Origin: Guadua angustifolia
Taxonomy: Eukaryota; Streptophyta; Magnoliopsida; Poales; Poaceae
Direction: 5' to 3'
DNA length: 64,000 nt
Assembly (NCBI GenBank): GCA_036346375.1
Contig: CM070511.1
Location: forward strand, 4,898,001-4,962,000
In this document: positions 10,921-22,320 of the stretch, in pieces
Layout: each line of letters begins with the position of its first letter
Numbering within the stretch: the stretch's first letter is position 1
The notes under the pieces: model-generated
The model's input: only the letters and a program-made list of their open reading frames with translations
Database searches by the model: none
Told to the model about the DNA's origin: nothing
Translations under genes and position numbers: made by a program

Positions 10921-10954
10921 CTTGTGGGTAAAGTTGTACACCTCTGCAGAGTGT
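10921..10954 (+). promoter_or_regulatory. Conserved LTR block with palindromic CTCTGCAGAG (LTR-1 copy)
   Basis: TTGTGGGTAAAGT, a short spacer and CTCTGCAGAGTGT recur in every long LTR of the window: 14879-14912, 25433-25470 (minus), 34378-34410, 42625-42658 and 59498-59532. It is among the best preserved stretches between LTRs that otherwise align poorly. It lies in the predicted GC-AG intron. Its role is unknown. Confidence 0.6.
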
Positions 10955-11315
10955 AAATCTAATTAATTAGCTGCACTTATGGTCAAAGGCAGTTGGTAAC
11001 GTCATTACATAGCTAGACTTTAAATATTTCTTAAATGATTTGGTGGGAAATTGGTGTTTTTAAATTTGGATCAGTTAGGGAGACTGCATTATGATACTCA
11101 GTACCTTGTTAATACTTTGTTATTGCAAAAATTGCGCTTCTACAAATCTCGGTTGCATTCTACCGTATGATTATGATTTAATTTGCCATTGCAAAATAAC
11201 TGTAGAAACTTCACCATTGTTATAACCTGTATTTCATCTATACTTGCATTTGTGATACACTACAAGTCTTGCTGAGTATACAATGTACTCAATCTTGCTA
11301 TCATTGTTATTTTAG

Positions 11316-11368
11316 GTGATGACACTGATTACCTGACGATATTCACGATCCTACAAAATCTGGGATAA
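11316..11368 (+). CDS. LTR-1 small gene, predicted last exon with stop
   Basis: The block follows the acceptor TTATTTTAG and is open for 2 + 51 bases, ending TAA. Joined by phase to the blocks at 2522, 2650 and 4194 it gives 225 coding bases, i.e. 74 codons plus stop. Equivalent last exons with stops occur in LTR-2 (15303-15376), F (24949-25013), D (43008-43063) and C (59887-59942). Prediction only. Confidence 0.4.
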
Positions 11369-11634
11369 TGATGGCGCCTTTTTCTAAGTTTACCTTATCC
11401 GAGGGTTATGAGGCATACTACAAGATGAATAATGTTTTTGCTCTTTGGTTTTAAGTTTTTGAACGTATTATGATTATGTGAACTTAAGGCACTGCTACAA
11501 TTGTAATAATATTGTGTATGGATGTGATGTCGATTTGTAAACTATGCGTACTAGTTACTGATCCAGGGACTATACTGTACACATAGGGAACTCATTATTG
11601 ATAATTTATTATCAAAAATAGGGTCGTTACATAT

Positions 11635-11646
11635 TGGTATCAGAGC
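11635..11646 (+). promoter_or_regulatory. Primer-binding site (tRNA-iMet type) of chromovirus A
   Basis: TGGTATCAGAGC, complementary to the 3' end of plant initiator Met-tRNA, lies three bases after the LTR end. The same motif follows the LTR of C at 60236. It sets the orientation of element A as plus. Confidence 0.9.
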
Positions 11647-11833
11647 CATATAGACTGTAGGAAAACTTTAGTCAGTATGGCCATAAAAAGAAAGCACTAA
11701 GTCTTAGAACTCGTGCTTAAAAATATATATACATGTTTTTCCTTTAATAATCCTTTCCTTGTCTTAAAGTATCTGTTAATATTTCTTATCTATTCTAATT
11801 GAAAAATTCTAATCTTTTCCTTGTCTAAAATAG

Positions 11834-12480
11834 ATGGACATTATCTTGTGTCACGAGACTAAGGTGAGAGAAGAGACCGGTATCAAAGGAGCGTTAGCCA
11901 AGATGATGGATGTGGCACACTACATGGAGAATCCACGTTACACGGTGTATTATGTCCCCCTTAGTGCCTCTACAGTAGAATATGCAGCCAGGCTGCATAT
12001 TCCAGCTCGTGCTTCAGTTGATGAAGGGGAGCGATACTTTGATGGCTACGGATCTACTATTGATGTCGCCATGAGTGATGCTACTTATACTGCTATTGTC
12101 CACCTACACCATGCATTGCCAGAGCTGCATACCACCTATCGCGTATATCCTACTAGATTAGCACTTGGAGACACCACCTATCCTGATCCATCAGATATTT
12201 GCTTGGACAGACTGCACAGTTTAGTGGAGTTCAGCAATGCATCAGATGAGCACCATCGTCGAGTGGCCTAGGAGGCAGTTGAGTACCGTCGCCATGTGGG
12301 GTACTTAGAGGGAGTGATAGCTCCATTTATAAATATGGAGTTTATCTCTCGTTCAGTTATGGGTACCGCTGCACCAGTTGTTCCTCCTCCTCCTACTGAC
12401 CCTGCTGCTACACCACCTCCTTCTCCTGCTGCACCTACTACCCACCGTCGCACAGAGCGTATGTTAGTTGGAGGGAGTAG
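11834..12480 (+). pseudogene. ORF0-type leader ORF of chromovirus A
   Basis: An ATG at 11834 opens 145 codons to a TAG at 12269. The same frame then resumes to 12480, where LTR-2 begins. The product has no domain I know, but it aligns in order with the 218-codon ORF at 60420 in element C, which sits at the same place between PBS and gag. Extra ORFs upstream of gag are known in rice RIRE3/RIRE8-type chromoviruses (ORF0). The C-terminal part is Pro/Thr/Ala-rich. The internal stop and the LTR-2 junction break it. Function unknown. Confidence 0.65.
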
Positions 12481-15400
12481 TGTAACATTCCAAAATTTGA
12501 AGTTTTAGAGAGCTTGAATTTAAAAATGAACCATTTGCATTTTCCTTGAATTAAATAAAGCTTAATTTGAATTTTCTATAAAATAAAAGGATTTAATTTG
12601 ACTAATCTATCCAACAAATTTGGGTTCCTTGAGCTTTAAGGAGTTTTTCTGTATTTTTGGAGATTTTTTGAAATTATTTGTTATTTATTTGAATTTATTT
12701 GCTTTTATTCGAATTTCTGGAATTTCTTAAATTCAGAAATCATTTTATTTTCCTTTTCTCCTCCCGGGCCGAATTCCATGCGCGGCCCGTTCCTATTTCC
12801 CCGCCGCCCGTCCTGTTCGGCCCGCTCCTATTCCTCTTAGCCCAGCCTTTCCTCTGCGTCGTCGGCCCATTCTCCTGGCCCAACCCAGCAGCACCGAAGC
12901 CCTAATGCTGCTAGCGTTGGATCCTGATCCTACGGCCATCGCTCGCCCGCGTAGCCCTTCGGTGTGCGCCATCGGATCGTTGTCCCGTGGACGGCCTCGA
13001 TTGTGCCACGTCGTCGCTACCGCCGCCGCCAGCTCGTGCAAAACCCTAGCCGTTGCCACCCTCGTTTTCTGCGTGGACCTGCCTCCCGAGGCTATTTAAG
13101 GCCCTGAGGACCGCCGCCCGAGGTTCGCCTCTTCGCGCTACCCCTTTTGCCTCTTCTCCCATTGCCCGAGACCCCTCCTAGCGCCACAGCGAGCTCGCTG
13201 AAATCCACCGCCGCAACTGAGACATTCTCCGCCATTCTTCCTCCCCGCTGGTGAGTTTTCGCCGCTAGTTTTTGTCCTGCCGAGTTCGGCTTGTTGCCCT
13301 CTCCCGAATACGCGCCGAGCCATGGCCAAACTACCGCTCCTCTGTCGATTGCCGTGCCATCTTCCACATCTATGGTGAAATAGCGCCGCCATCTCGCCGT
13401 CGCACTCTATCGCTAATCCTAGCCGTTCGATCTGTGGTGGTCGGTCCAGATTGCACCACATCGCCATCACCCTGCCTCGTCGGTTCCTGACCGCTCGATT
13501 TCCGCCAACGTTTTGGATCGCGCTGCATCACCGCTGGTCCTCAGCCGCCCGATCTACTGCGTTCCGTCAGATGTGCGCCGCGCGGACGGGCTAGATCAAG
13601 CCGCGTCGGCCGCCTTCCCCATTGGATGCACCACGTCTGCGTCAGTGTAGCGGCCATGTCAGCAGCCATGTGGCCTGCCGCATTAGCCCTATCGTCCCGC
13701 GTGGTGTCCACGTCAGCGTGGTCCGCCACGTTGCCCCGTGAACTCCTCGGTGGACTCGGTTCACCAGAGCCGTGTCTCTGACATGTGGGTCCCATGTATC
13801 AGCGGCATTTCTTTTCAATTTCCTGATTTTCCCGAAAATCATAAATTTCAGCCAATCACGTGTTGACACGTGTCACCCCTTGATTTTTTTTCCTGATTTT
13901 CTCTCCCTAGGAACTTCCAGGAGCCCGTTCTCCTTTGTCCGAGCTCTGATTCTAGTGATTCAAATTTCTAAATTCATGAACTATCTTCCAGTGCCATTCT
14001 TTTCAATTTTTGAAATTTTTTTGAATTTTTTTATTTATTTATTCTCGTTTCACGTGTAGACGACGCAGTCGAGACTTAAGTGAATCAATAGGCAGAGGTA
14101 AAACCAGTAGGAGGCAACGAAGGCAAGTCTTCCTTGAACATGTTGATCCCAAATTTTATGAAAATCTTATGTTGATTCAAATTATGCATGCTTACTTTTA
14201 CGCAAGGTACTTTTAATGTGGTATTTAGGTTTAGTTAAATACCATCTTTGTTATGCCCTCATTGACATCATTCATGATGAACCTTTGTCACCCTAGATGA
14301 TACTAGCTAATTTATTTGGTGATAACCAATAGTGTAGCATGGGACGGTAGCACTGCTTAGTCTAGCTTAAACGTTTCGGTATTATGCCATTATGGAAAAC
14401 TTTTCAATCACTGTTCAAACTTATTTGTGAGATTGCGGCAATTGGTATTGCTGCTGTTATTTAATTGAATTAAAGTGGAAATGGCTTAGACCAGGGCAGA
14501 TGGATGTTTGGTCGGTGCTGGATGCACGAGATCTTGTAAATTGATTGTTCCGCCCTAGTTAATTAAGGACTGAAGCATGTGTTACCATGGATCGAGCACT
14601 ACCGTACAACCACAAGTCTATATAGGTATGACCTAGCTAATTAATTTGTGTGTCTCATTATTAGCTTCGCCATTTGGTTGAATGTGGGTGCCGGATATAG
14701 ACACTCGCAAGGCGCAAGAGGGGGCTTCTGTACTGGGTGGCTAGAACCCTAACAGTGGTGAAACCTTAATGAGCGAAGTTAATAGTGGGGTCGTGCATTG
14801 TAAAGGCCTTGTCATGATCTCTCTGCCAGCACACCAAAGGAAGTGTGTTAATTGCATGGCGACAAGAGTCGTTCATGTCTTGTGGGTAAAGTTGTGCACA
14901 CTCTGCAGAGTTAAAACTACTTAAGTAACCGTGCCCACAGTCAAGAGCGGGCAAGGTACGTTAGCACATTGTAGATCTTATAGTTTTGGTTTAAATGAAA
15001 TGTTGGTTTGGGAATCCGTGAGTGGTTGGAACTCTCGGGTTTTGGTTTGGCGGTTGGAGCCAGTCAGTTGGTTGGAACCTGTGTAATTGTTACATCAAAT
15101 TTAATTATTATTTAATTACATTTTGTTAAATGATGCTTTACAAAATTACTATTGGTATTTAAAGTTAAATTCTGCTTTACGCTAAATGAACCATATTATG
15201 CCTTCAATTGTTTGGCCATGCATATAGTTATCATGCATTATGTTTGCAAGACTTGTAGAGTACATTTTGTGCTCACCCTTGCAACATCCCAACTTTCCAC
15301 AGAGGAGTGTGCTGAAGCTGAAGGTGACTATGAGTTCTATGCTTGTGGTTATGATGAAGGCGATCTGGACTACTAGGACACGTACCCCAGTCTCATAGTT

Positions 15401-15697
15401 ACCACCACTGAGAGATGCTAATCTTGAGACAGACTTTGCTAGTTGGCTGGAGACTAGCAATTAGAGTAGTTAGATACCATAATGATAGCAAATGCCCCTT
15501 GTAAAATAGATGATAAGGCTAACTTTTGGTATTGTAGTATGTAAAATATTTGGTGTGGAAGTCTGTGGTATTGTACTTTGATGCATGTAAAATATTATAT
15601 ATGAATGAAAACTTTTGGGTTGTAAGAACTTTCTGGGTGTCCTGGATTGCATTTGTAGATATTTAGCATAAAAGTTAAAATTTTTACGATATTACAA
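12481..15697 (+). repeat. LTR-2: long chromovirus-type LTR, solo or truncated element
   Basis: It starts TGTAACATTCC and most likely ends ACGATATTACA at 15697. It has a TATA-like TATTTAA at 13093, a donor (GTGAGT) at 13251, the exon-like block 14060-14122 followed by GCAAGT, the conserved CTCTGCAGAG block at 14879-14912 and a last exon 15303-15376. No PBS follows and no PPT precedes, and the flanking five bases (AGTAG, AACCT) do not match. It could be a solo LTR with lost TSD or the product of a rearrangement. Confidence 0.7.
15303..15376 (+). CDS. LTR-2 small gene, predicted last exon
   Basis: After the acceptor TTTCCACAG the block is open for 2 + 72 bases and ends TAG. It encodes an acidic Glu/Asp/Tyr-rich peptide with the same character as the last exons in F, D and C. 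The middle exon of LTR-2 (14060-14122) has a stop at its sixth codon, so this copy is probably decayed. Confidence 0.35.
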
Positions 15698-16682
15698 ACC
15701 TTAATAAGAATTTCAACAAGAAGAATAAAAGTATATATATAGATTCTAGGATTAAAGAACATGCATTTAAGATAAAAATGGTGTAATGAGAAGACAAATA
15801 ATTGTAATCCTCTTCTTTCAATTTAAATTTTCTGTACTCATATATTGTTACTAATCATTTCTTTTTGAAATAATTTCAAATGTTCAATGAGATAATCTGG
15901 ACTGATATTGCAAGAGAGTTAGCGGAAAACTTAGGGCATGAAAAACATAAACCTATTTTTGATATTAAGTGGACGCAGGATGGATATAAAATATATAGTC
16001 ATGCTACTACAATACTTGGAGGTCAAATATTACACCATAATGTAAAACACTATAATGAGTCTAACCATGAAGCAATTCAAGAATCAGGAGGCAATCTTCT
16101 ACGCCAAATATGCAAAGCACATAATATTAATATGAAGGCATATGTTCGCACATATGAAGCTTATATGTAATCGCAAAACTTATCAAGAGGACCAAGATGT
16201 TGAGTTGGCAACCGACGTGAATATTTACAGCAATTCCATCCAGTTGGAGCACCAAATCCTCCTCCTCCTCTACCATCTATCTCAGAAAGTAGCTGTGATA
16301 TTGGATCACCACCACACTACCCAATAGTGCAAGGCGTATGGATTATATCTAGCGATTCTGATTAGAAAATAATAGTCTTATATTATATGAGTTCGCAGTT
16401 TTATGTAAAAGAAAAGGGTCATATGTATGTAATTAGTTAAGTCAGTTTGTAATACATATGTAATTATGTGTGTAACTTTTGGTATTATATGACATCTTTC
16501 GAGAAATTCTATCGGGTGTTATTTTATAGAAATCTCTCGTTAATACATAACTTCGAGGTGAAAATTACCGATGAGATGGTCCTTGGAATAATAAAAGTAA
16601 CTTATCTATTGTTCCTAAAATCAACTATTATTTATTTAATACTCATCCATGCTATTAAAACAATTCTTGTTGCCATTTCAGG
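15698..16682 (+). other. AT-rich interval with one unrecognised ORF (15880-16170)
   Basis: The interval separates LTR-2 from the gag at 16683. It carries a 96-codon ATG frame at 15880-16170 whose Lys/His/Asn-rich product matches no family I recognise. The end, TTGCCATTTCAG at 16670-16681, looks like a splice acceptor just before the gag ATG at 16683, so some of it may be an intron or leader of the element. No repeats were noticed. Confidence 0.35.
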
Positions 16683-17659
16683 ATGCCGATGACAAGATCC
16701 CTTAGTCACAGTTTGGAAAGCAAAGCTACCCCAGTCACACAATCTCAAGGAAATGTAATTCCAACACCCGCTCAACCAAATCCCATGCATCCTTCTACAA
16801 GAGTTTCATCATTTCAACCTACAAGTCATGATAATCCACCTCCACTCGCATACCTGAACCCCCGACCATGGCACAAGTGCTCGCCGTGATCGAACAAAAT
16901 CGTCAAACACATACCTAGTTTCTTCAACAAATGGTTCAAAACACTGCCAATATTAGTGCAACCATTGCTAGAAATGCAATGGAAACCTTTCAAATTATTC
17001 CAAGCTAAATGAGTTTCTTAGGACTCACCCCTACTTTTTCTTCCACAATTGATCCATTGGAAGCCGATGATTTGCTTCGTTCTGTTGAGAGTAAATTGTC
17101 CATTGCACAATGCACTGACCCAGAAAAAGTGATTTATGCATCTTACCAGCTACAAGGACCTGCAGCAACCTGGTGGAAGAATTATCAGGCCATGGTGCCT
17201 CAATATGCTCATTCAGAAATCACCACAGAAGAAAGGAAAGTTGAACACTTTAGAGAACACTTGAATGATGAAATCAATTGGACTTTGGTAGCACATGACA
17301 TTCATGATTTCCAAACCCTGGTAGATAAAGCCCTTCGAGTGGAGCAAGGCACTCGAACGATTGCAGAATCTCACAAACGTAAATGGATGACTCATAAGAG
17401 AATGAATGTTAACCCTTCCAAGCCCCGAATTGGTCAAACATCCAATCCTAGATCTTTTGCTCCACCGCTCCAACGGAGACGCCAAGGGCAAGCTTCGCAG
17501 TCTCAAGCTCCTCACCAACAACCTTTTGCATGCCTCCCTAATGTTGGCAAAAGGCCCTCAACTGCGAAAAATCAGGCAACTAATGTGACATACTTCATTT
17601 GTGATGAACGTGGGCATTATGCCAATAAATGCCCCAAAAGAAATTCAGCTCAGTTGTAG
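16683..17659 (+). pseudogene. Gag of a chromovirus (probably element A)
   Basis: The ATG at 16683 follows an acceptor-like TTTCAG. The frame gives a low-complexity Pro/Ser/Thr start, stops near 16917 and 17007, then runs open from 17009. That part contains the retrotransposon gag core (DPLEADDLLRSVESKL, LQGPAATWWKNY) and ends in a CCHC-like zinc knuckle (C-x2-C-x4-H-x4-C at about 17598-17640). About 150 bp of the core after 17210 look deleted compared with element C. The internal stops make it non-functional. Confidence 0.8.
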
Positions 17660-19628
17660 TCCCAAGGAGTGCAACAATGACCCTCAGGCCGTCCGCAAGG
17701 ATCTAGCGGACCTCAACCCAGCATAACAGCCCCAGGCAACGCTCCAAAACCTGCCCGTTGTCACTTGCATCATGTGACCGCCGAAGAGGCAAGCGAAGAA
17801 CCCGATGTGGTGATAGGTACGCTACTTGTCCATTCGATGCTGACTTTGGTGTTATTTGATTCTGGAGCTTCACATTATTTCATTTCCAAGAAATTCGTTG
17901 AACAAAACAAAATCTGTGCTGATCTTTTGCCTTCTGTCATGATAATTCCTTCTCATGGAGCCAAAATTAAAACTACCAGTTTTTGTCCTAGAATCAGCAT
18001 TGAAATCAATGGAGTAATATTTTATGCTGATCTCATAATCGTTGAAACTCAGGGCTTAGGGCTTGTTAGGTAGAGCTTCAGATCCCAGCTTCATCTGAGA
18101 TCTAAAACTTGTAGGCTAAAATAAAATGAATTAAGTTTATATTTTTAGTCTAAAAAGTAAACAAGATAATCCATCTAAACAGTCTTAATGTACTCACAAC
18201 TCAAGCTTCATAGATCTGGTGGAGCTAGGAATACCTAGCTCCACCAAATCTATGGATCTAGTGAAGCTGAAGCCCTACCAAACACACCCTTAGATATCAT
18301 TCTTGGTATTGACTGGTTATCCAAACATAAAGGATGTATAGACTGTGTCAACAAATCTATTTTCTTACTAATGCAGAAGGAACCCAAGTACACTTTTTGT
18401 CAAATAAAAGTACCTCCAAACCATGGTCACTTCTCTGTTCGACCATCATAGAAGAGCTTAGCAAAATAGCTATCATTTCTGAGTATCCTGATGTCTTCCC
18501 AAAAGAATTACTAGGGTTGCCACCTGATCGAGATATGGAATTTGTCATAAATCTTGTTCCCGGAACAACACCTATTTCTAGATGCCTTATCTCATGTCCC
18601 CATATGAATTAGTAGAATTGAAAAATCAAATTAATGAGTAGTTAAGCAAAGGATTTGTTCATCCTAGCGCATCTCTATGGGGTAGCCCAGTGTTGTTTAT
18701 TCCTAAAAAGGATGGCGGTATACGCATGTGCTTAGATTATCGCACCTTAAATGAAGTCACGATCAAAAACAAATATCCTATCCCTCGTATCAATGACTTA
18801 TTTGATCAATTAAATGGTGCTTATATCTTTTCCAAGATTGATTTAAAACATGGATATTACCAATTGAAGATCAAGCCTAAAGATATTCCAAAAACTGCCT
18901 TTACCACACATTACGGATTATATGAATATACCATAATGTCTTTCGGACTTACTAATGCTCCCGCCAGTTTTATGTGCCTTATGAATAAGGTCTTTATGGA
19001 GTATTTGGATAAGTTTGTAGTGGTTTTCATTGATGACATTCTCATTTATTCCAAAACAGAAGTAGATCATGTGCAACATTTGCGTATGGTACTTGAAAAA
19101 CTCCGAGAACATAAACTTTATGCAAAATTTGATAAATGCAAATTCTGGTTAAAGGAAGTTGCATTCCTAGGGCATATTCTTTCAAAGGGGGAATTTCTGT
19201 TGACCTCAACAAAATTCAAGCCATTCAAGCATGGGAATAGCCCAAATCTGTTCCCCAGATCCGAAGTTTTCTGGGTTTAGCGGGATATTATCGCCGTTTT
19301 TTTTAAAACTTCTCCAAAATAGCTTGACCATTAACACAACTATTAAAGAAGGAAAAGAAGTTTGAATGGACACCTGAATGTGAAACTAGTTTCCAAGAAT
19401 TAAAGAAAAGAGTAATCACAACACCTATACTTGTGTTACCTGATGTCCATAAGGATTTTGATGTCTACTGTGATGCATCATGACACGGTCTTGGGTGTGT
19501 ACTGATGCAAGAATCCCAAGTTGTAGCATATGCTTCTCGACAGCTCCATCCTTATGAGCAAAACTATCCTACCCATGATTTGGAATTAGCTGCTGCAGTT
19601 CATGCTTTAAAACTTTGGCGTCATTACC
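17660..19628 (+). pseudogene. Protease, RT and RNase H start of the same chromovirus, interrupted by a MITE and by B
   Basis: A protease with the LFDSGAS active-site motif is encoded near 17845. A 231-bp MITE at 18059 splits the frame just before the protease-RT linker. RT follows from about 18480, with its palm motif as FIDDIL near 19027 and the region LDYRTLNEVTIKNKYPIPRI near 18735. Stops and frameshifts occur near 18610, 18640, 19280 and 19482. The RNase H begins near 19455 and ends abruptly at 19628, where the LTR of element B starts. Clade placement as a chromovirus is by similarity to C and D. Confidence 0.85.
18059..18289. mobile_element. Tourist-like MITE with TTA target duplication
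   Basis: The 231-bp insert starts GGGCTTGTTAGGTAGAGCTTCAG and ends with the near-complement ...CCCTACCAAACACACCC. It is flanked by TTA at 18056-18058 and 18290-18292. Terminal inverted repeats of the GGGC/TxTGTTxGG kind with a 3-bp TTA/TAA duplication are typical of PIF/Harbinger (Tourist) MITEs. An inner hairpin (GGTGGAGCTAGG... CCTAGCTCCACC) occupies about 18219-18246. The pol frames on either side agree when the insert and one TTA are discounted. Confidence 0.85.
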
Positions 19629-20037
19629 TGTTGGAGAATACCTGAAGAGCTATTGATTGTACAACATACAGATCAAGGAACTACAGCTGTGTCGGCAAAA
19701 GACGATATTGCCCTTCTTTTGCACTCATAGTCTAGTCATTCTTGTAAGGGGTATTCTGGTCATTTGTATAGGCCAAGAGCCTATAAATACCCCTCCCCTC
19801 TCATTTGTAAAGGGATGCTCTCTTGAGCAATATAATGGAACACTCAAAACTGACGAGCCCTCGGGGCCCTGCTCTCCGGAGGCTAACCCCCGTAGGCTCA
19901 TCGATAGGAGTAGGGCGGTCCTCTCGGACCCCCGAACCTGCATAAAACCTGGGTCATTTTCACTCTCGTGGACGCTGGCCCATTAAACGGCCGATGTCCA
20001 CCCCCCTCGTTTGTGTTTGGTTTTCACACCTACAACA
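19629..20037 (+). repeat. 5' LTR of element B
   Basis: The 409-bp segment starts TGTTGGAG and ends CTACAACA, giving five-base inverted ends TGTTG/CAACA. A TATA box (TATAAATA) is at 19792. It is followed at 20038 by TTGGCGCTGTCCGTGGGG, of the class that follows 5' LTRs of Tat/Athila-type elements. TTACC precedes the LTR; the matching 3' LTR and TSD were not found before 24669, so B is truncated on the right. Confidence 0.75.
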
Positions 20038-21298
20038 TTGGCGCTGTCCGTGGGGAACCTAGCTAATTCATATAAGGCTATGGCTCCTACCAAGAAACAC
20101 TCTAAGCCCCCTTTAGTCTCGAAGCACAAGGAGCACAAGGATGGTCATCCTCCTTGGCGGAGCCCTCGGTGCGCACTGCCCTCAGAAATCAGTGCCGTTC
20201 ACCCTAGGGTCGGCAACGTCCTTCAAATCCTAGAGCTCCCGACCGCAACATTCTCCCTCGAGCCGGTGCCTTGGGCTCGGGGCACGATGTCCATGGCACC
20301 CTCACTACTGTGGGGTCAGGGGCTCTGGAGCCAACCTTCATCCCTGAAGTCCTGGATGTAAATAAGTGGCAAGATATGGTGGAGGCGACCACGAGGCAAA
20401 CTGTGGAATTCATGATGGCCTCTTACCATTCTCATGATGGACCTCTGCATTTCTCACCGCTCCCACCACCGCCCTCGGTCCAAGTGTCCACAGACCTGGG
20501 GGCACATGGAGGCCCAGTATTCACTTTCAGAGGCGAGCAAGGGGGAACCCATTAACCTACCCCCACTCGCCCACGCAGCGGTGTCAAATGGAGCTTCCTT
20601 CTGGTCATTACGTCCACCGAATCTGGGGTTCAGTGGGACTCATACTGTACTATTGCAGTTTGCACCGTCACCACCAAATCCAAGGCTCGAGCTCGCATCC
20701 CCAAGGATGGGAGCCCTGGGCCCTCCGCCACAAGCACCTCCTCCTAGGCAAGATGGCAGGAGAGACCCTTGGACCAAAGGTAGCTGCTCCCTCAAAAGCA
20801 ATCTCAGGCACTGCGGTTATCCTCGAACACCTTCAAAGCTCGAAGGGCCTCCATCGTAATCAGCATAGTCATAGGGATGGGAGCGGTTTCCACTCTGTTG
20901 CCATCAGTCATGCTTCTCCTTCACCAAGTTATCACTATCATACCCGCCAGTGCAGGCATCATTCTAGGGGAAGGGAAGCCGAATCTGGGGTCTCCCGACC
21001 TGCTTGAGCCGCTTGTTGGAGAGAGTACTCTGGCTCTCCTGGACGTGGACATCGCCGTCACCCTGGACAAGCCTCAAGCTCTCCCAGCTCTGAGGAGTCT
21101 CGTCATCGACGTGAGAGGTCCCCCTCCCCTCGTGGGTATGGCCGTGGAAGCAGTCCCAAGACAAACAATCCCCTAGCCCGGGATATCTTTGAAATCCTGT
21201 TCCGGCCCAGGTTTCGCCAGCCTAGCATGGCACCGTATAGCCTCCCCCCGCTCGCCCATGCCGCAGTATCAAACAGGGTTCCTTTCTGACCACTACGC
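20038..21298 (+). pseudogene. Element B leader and gag remnant
   Basis: An ATG at 20081 starts a Lys/His-rich frame (MAPTKKHSK). Coding-like fragments continue in several frames to about 21290, rich in Pro, Ser and Arg. Two near-identical phrases recur (CCCCCACTCGCCCACGC near 20562 and CCCCCGCTCGCCCATGC near 21245), which suggests an internal duplication. I see no zinc knuckle, protease or RT. The RNase H follows almost at once, so a large deletion is likely. The assignment to gag rests on position. Confidence 0.45.
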
Positions 21299-22320
21299 TT
21301 GCTGAATGAAGGGTTCAGGGGGCTACTCCTATACCATGGCAAAATATGCGAGTACCTCAACTCTAGAATGGTTAAGTACTTGAAGGAAGTACGAAAGATG
21401 GAACACCACTCTGCTTGGCTTGAGGCTCGTCAGATTCCTCAAGGAGGCAATTATCAGGTTGATAGTCTAGCCAGAGCCGTGGGCTCTGAGGAGTCCCTAC
21501 TTATAGAAGTCTTCTTCGAAGTTTTAACTATGCCATCAAAGGAGGAAATATCAGACCCCGAGTTACCTCTTGAGGGAAATGCAGCTTCGATTTTGCCTCC
21601 CACTTGGATGACTCCCATCCTCAAATGCTTTTAGGGGGAGGAGGAACTTGAAGAAGCAATAATGGCTCACAGGCTGCTATCCCAGGCTAAGTCATATGTA
21701 ATCCTTAAAGGAAGGTTCTACAAGCGTGGAACATCAGCCTTAAATCAAGTGCATCATAAGAGAAGAAGGCATCTCGCTCCTTGTAAAGGTGTATGAATGG
21801 CCTTTGTGGCTCCCATATCATGCCAAGGGCAACAACAACAAAAGTATTACGTCAAGATTTCTATTGGTCCATAATGGCACAAGACACTGTCAGCACCCTC
21901 AAGTTATACAGAGGATAACAAAAGATGACATCAATCACTATGCTCCTGCCACTCCCCTACTCTCTATACCAATCGCTTGGTCTTTCGCCCAATGGGAAAT
22001 GGACCTGCTTAGACCATTCCCATTGGCCAAGGGGGGCTATGAGCATGTGTAGTTGTGGATTATTTCATTAAGTGGATAGAGGGATTTCTGCAGTTCCGTC
22101 GGTACTACATTGCACATCAGTGGCTCATCCAAAGACTAATGGCACAGAGGCTATCGTCCCTAAAGAGCCCAGGGAAAACTTCATCCAAAGTACGAAGGCC
22201 CTTATTGCACCTTCTCAGTTTTGGGTCGGACTCTTACCGCTTTTCAAGTTTGAAAGACAAGCAAATGAAGCACGCATGAAATACGAACAAGCTCCGCAAG
22301 CTTTACATCTAAGCCATATT
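21299..22320 (+). pseudogene. Element B archaeal-type RNase H end and integrase, heavily decayed
   Basis: The frame from 21367 carries the end of an archaeal-type RNase H (MVKYLKEVRKME, then a DSLARA motif at about 21460). Integrase traces follow, e.g. PIAWSFAQWEMDLLRPFP near 21970 and VDYFIKWIEG near 22055, with frameshifts and stops between. The order matches T1, so B is Tat-like. Zinc finger and catalytic core are incomplete. Confidence 0.7.

Larger units (their letters stand above)
10856..11631 (+). repeat. LTR-1 of chromovirus A, right part
   Basis: This continues the LTR interrupted at 5090. It includes the conserved block at 10921-10954 (GTGGGTAAAGT plus CTCTGCAGAG), the predicted last exon at 11316 and the LTR end GGGTCGTTACA at 11631, directly before the PBS. 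Confidence 0.75.

Noticed and set aside
11635..11646. tRNA-like sequence TGGTATCAGAGC
   Set aside because: It is only the 12-base complement of a tRNA 3' end, placed as a retroelement primer-binding site. No cloverleaf surrounds it, here or at 60236.
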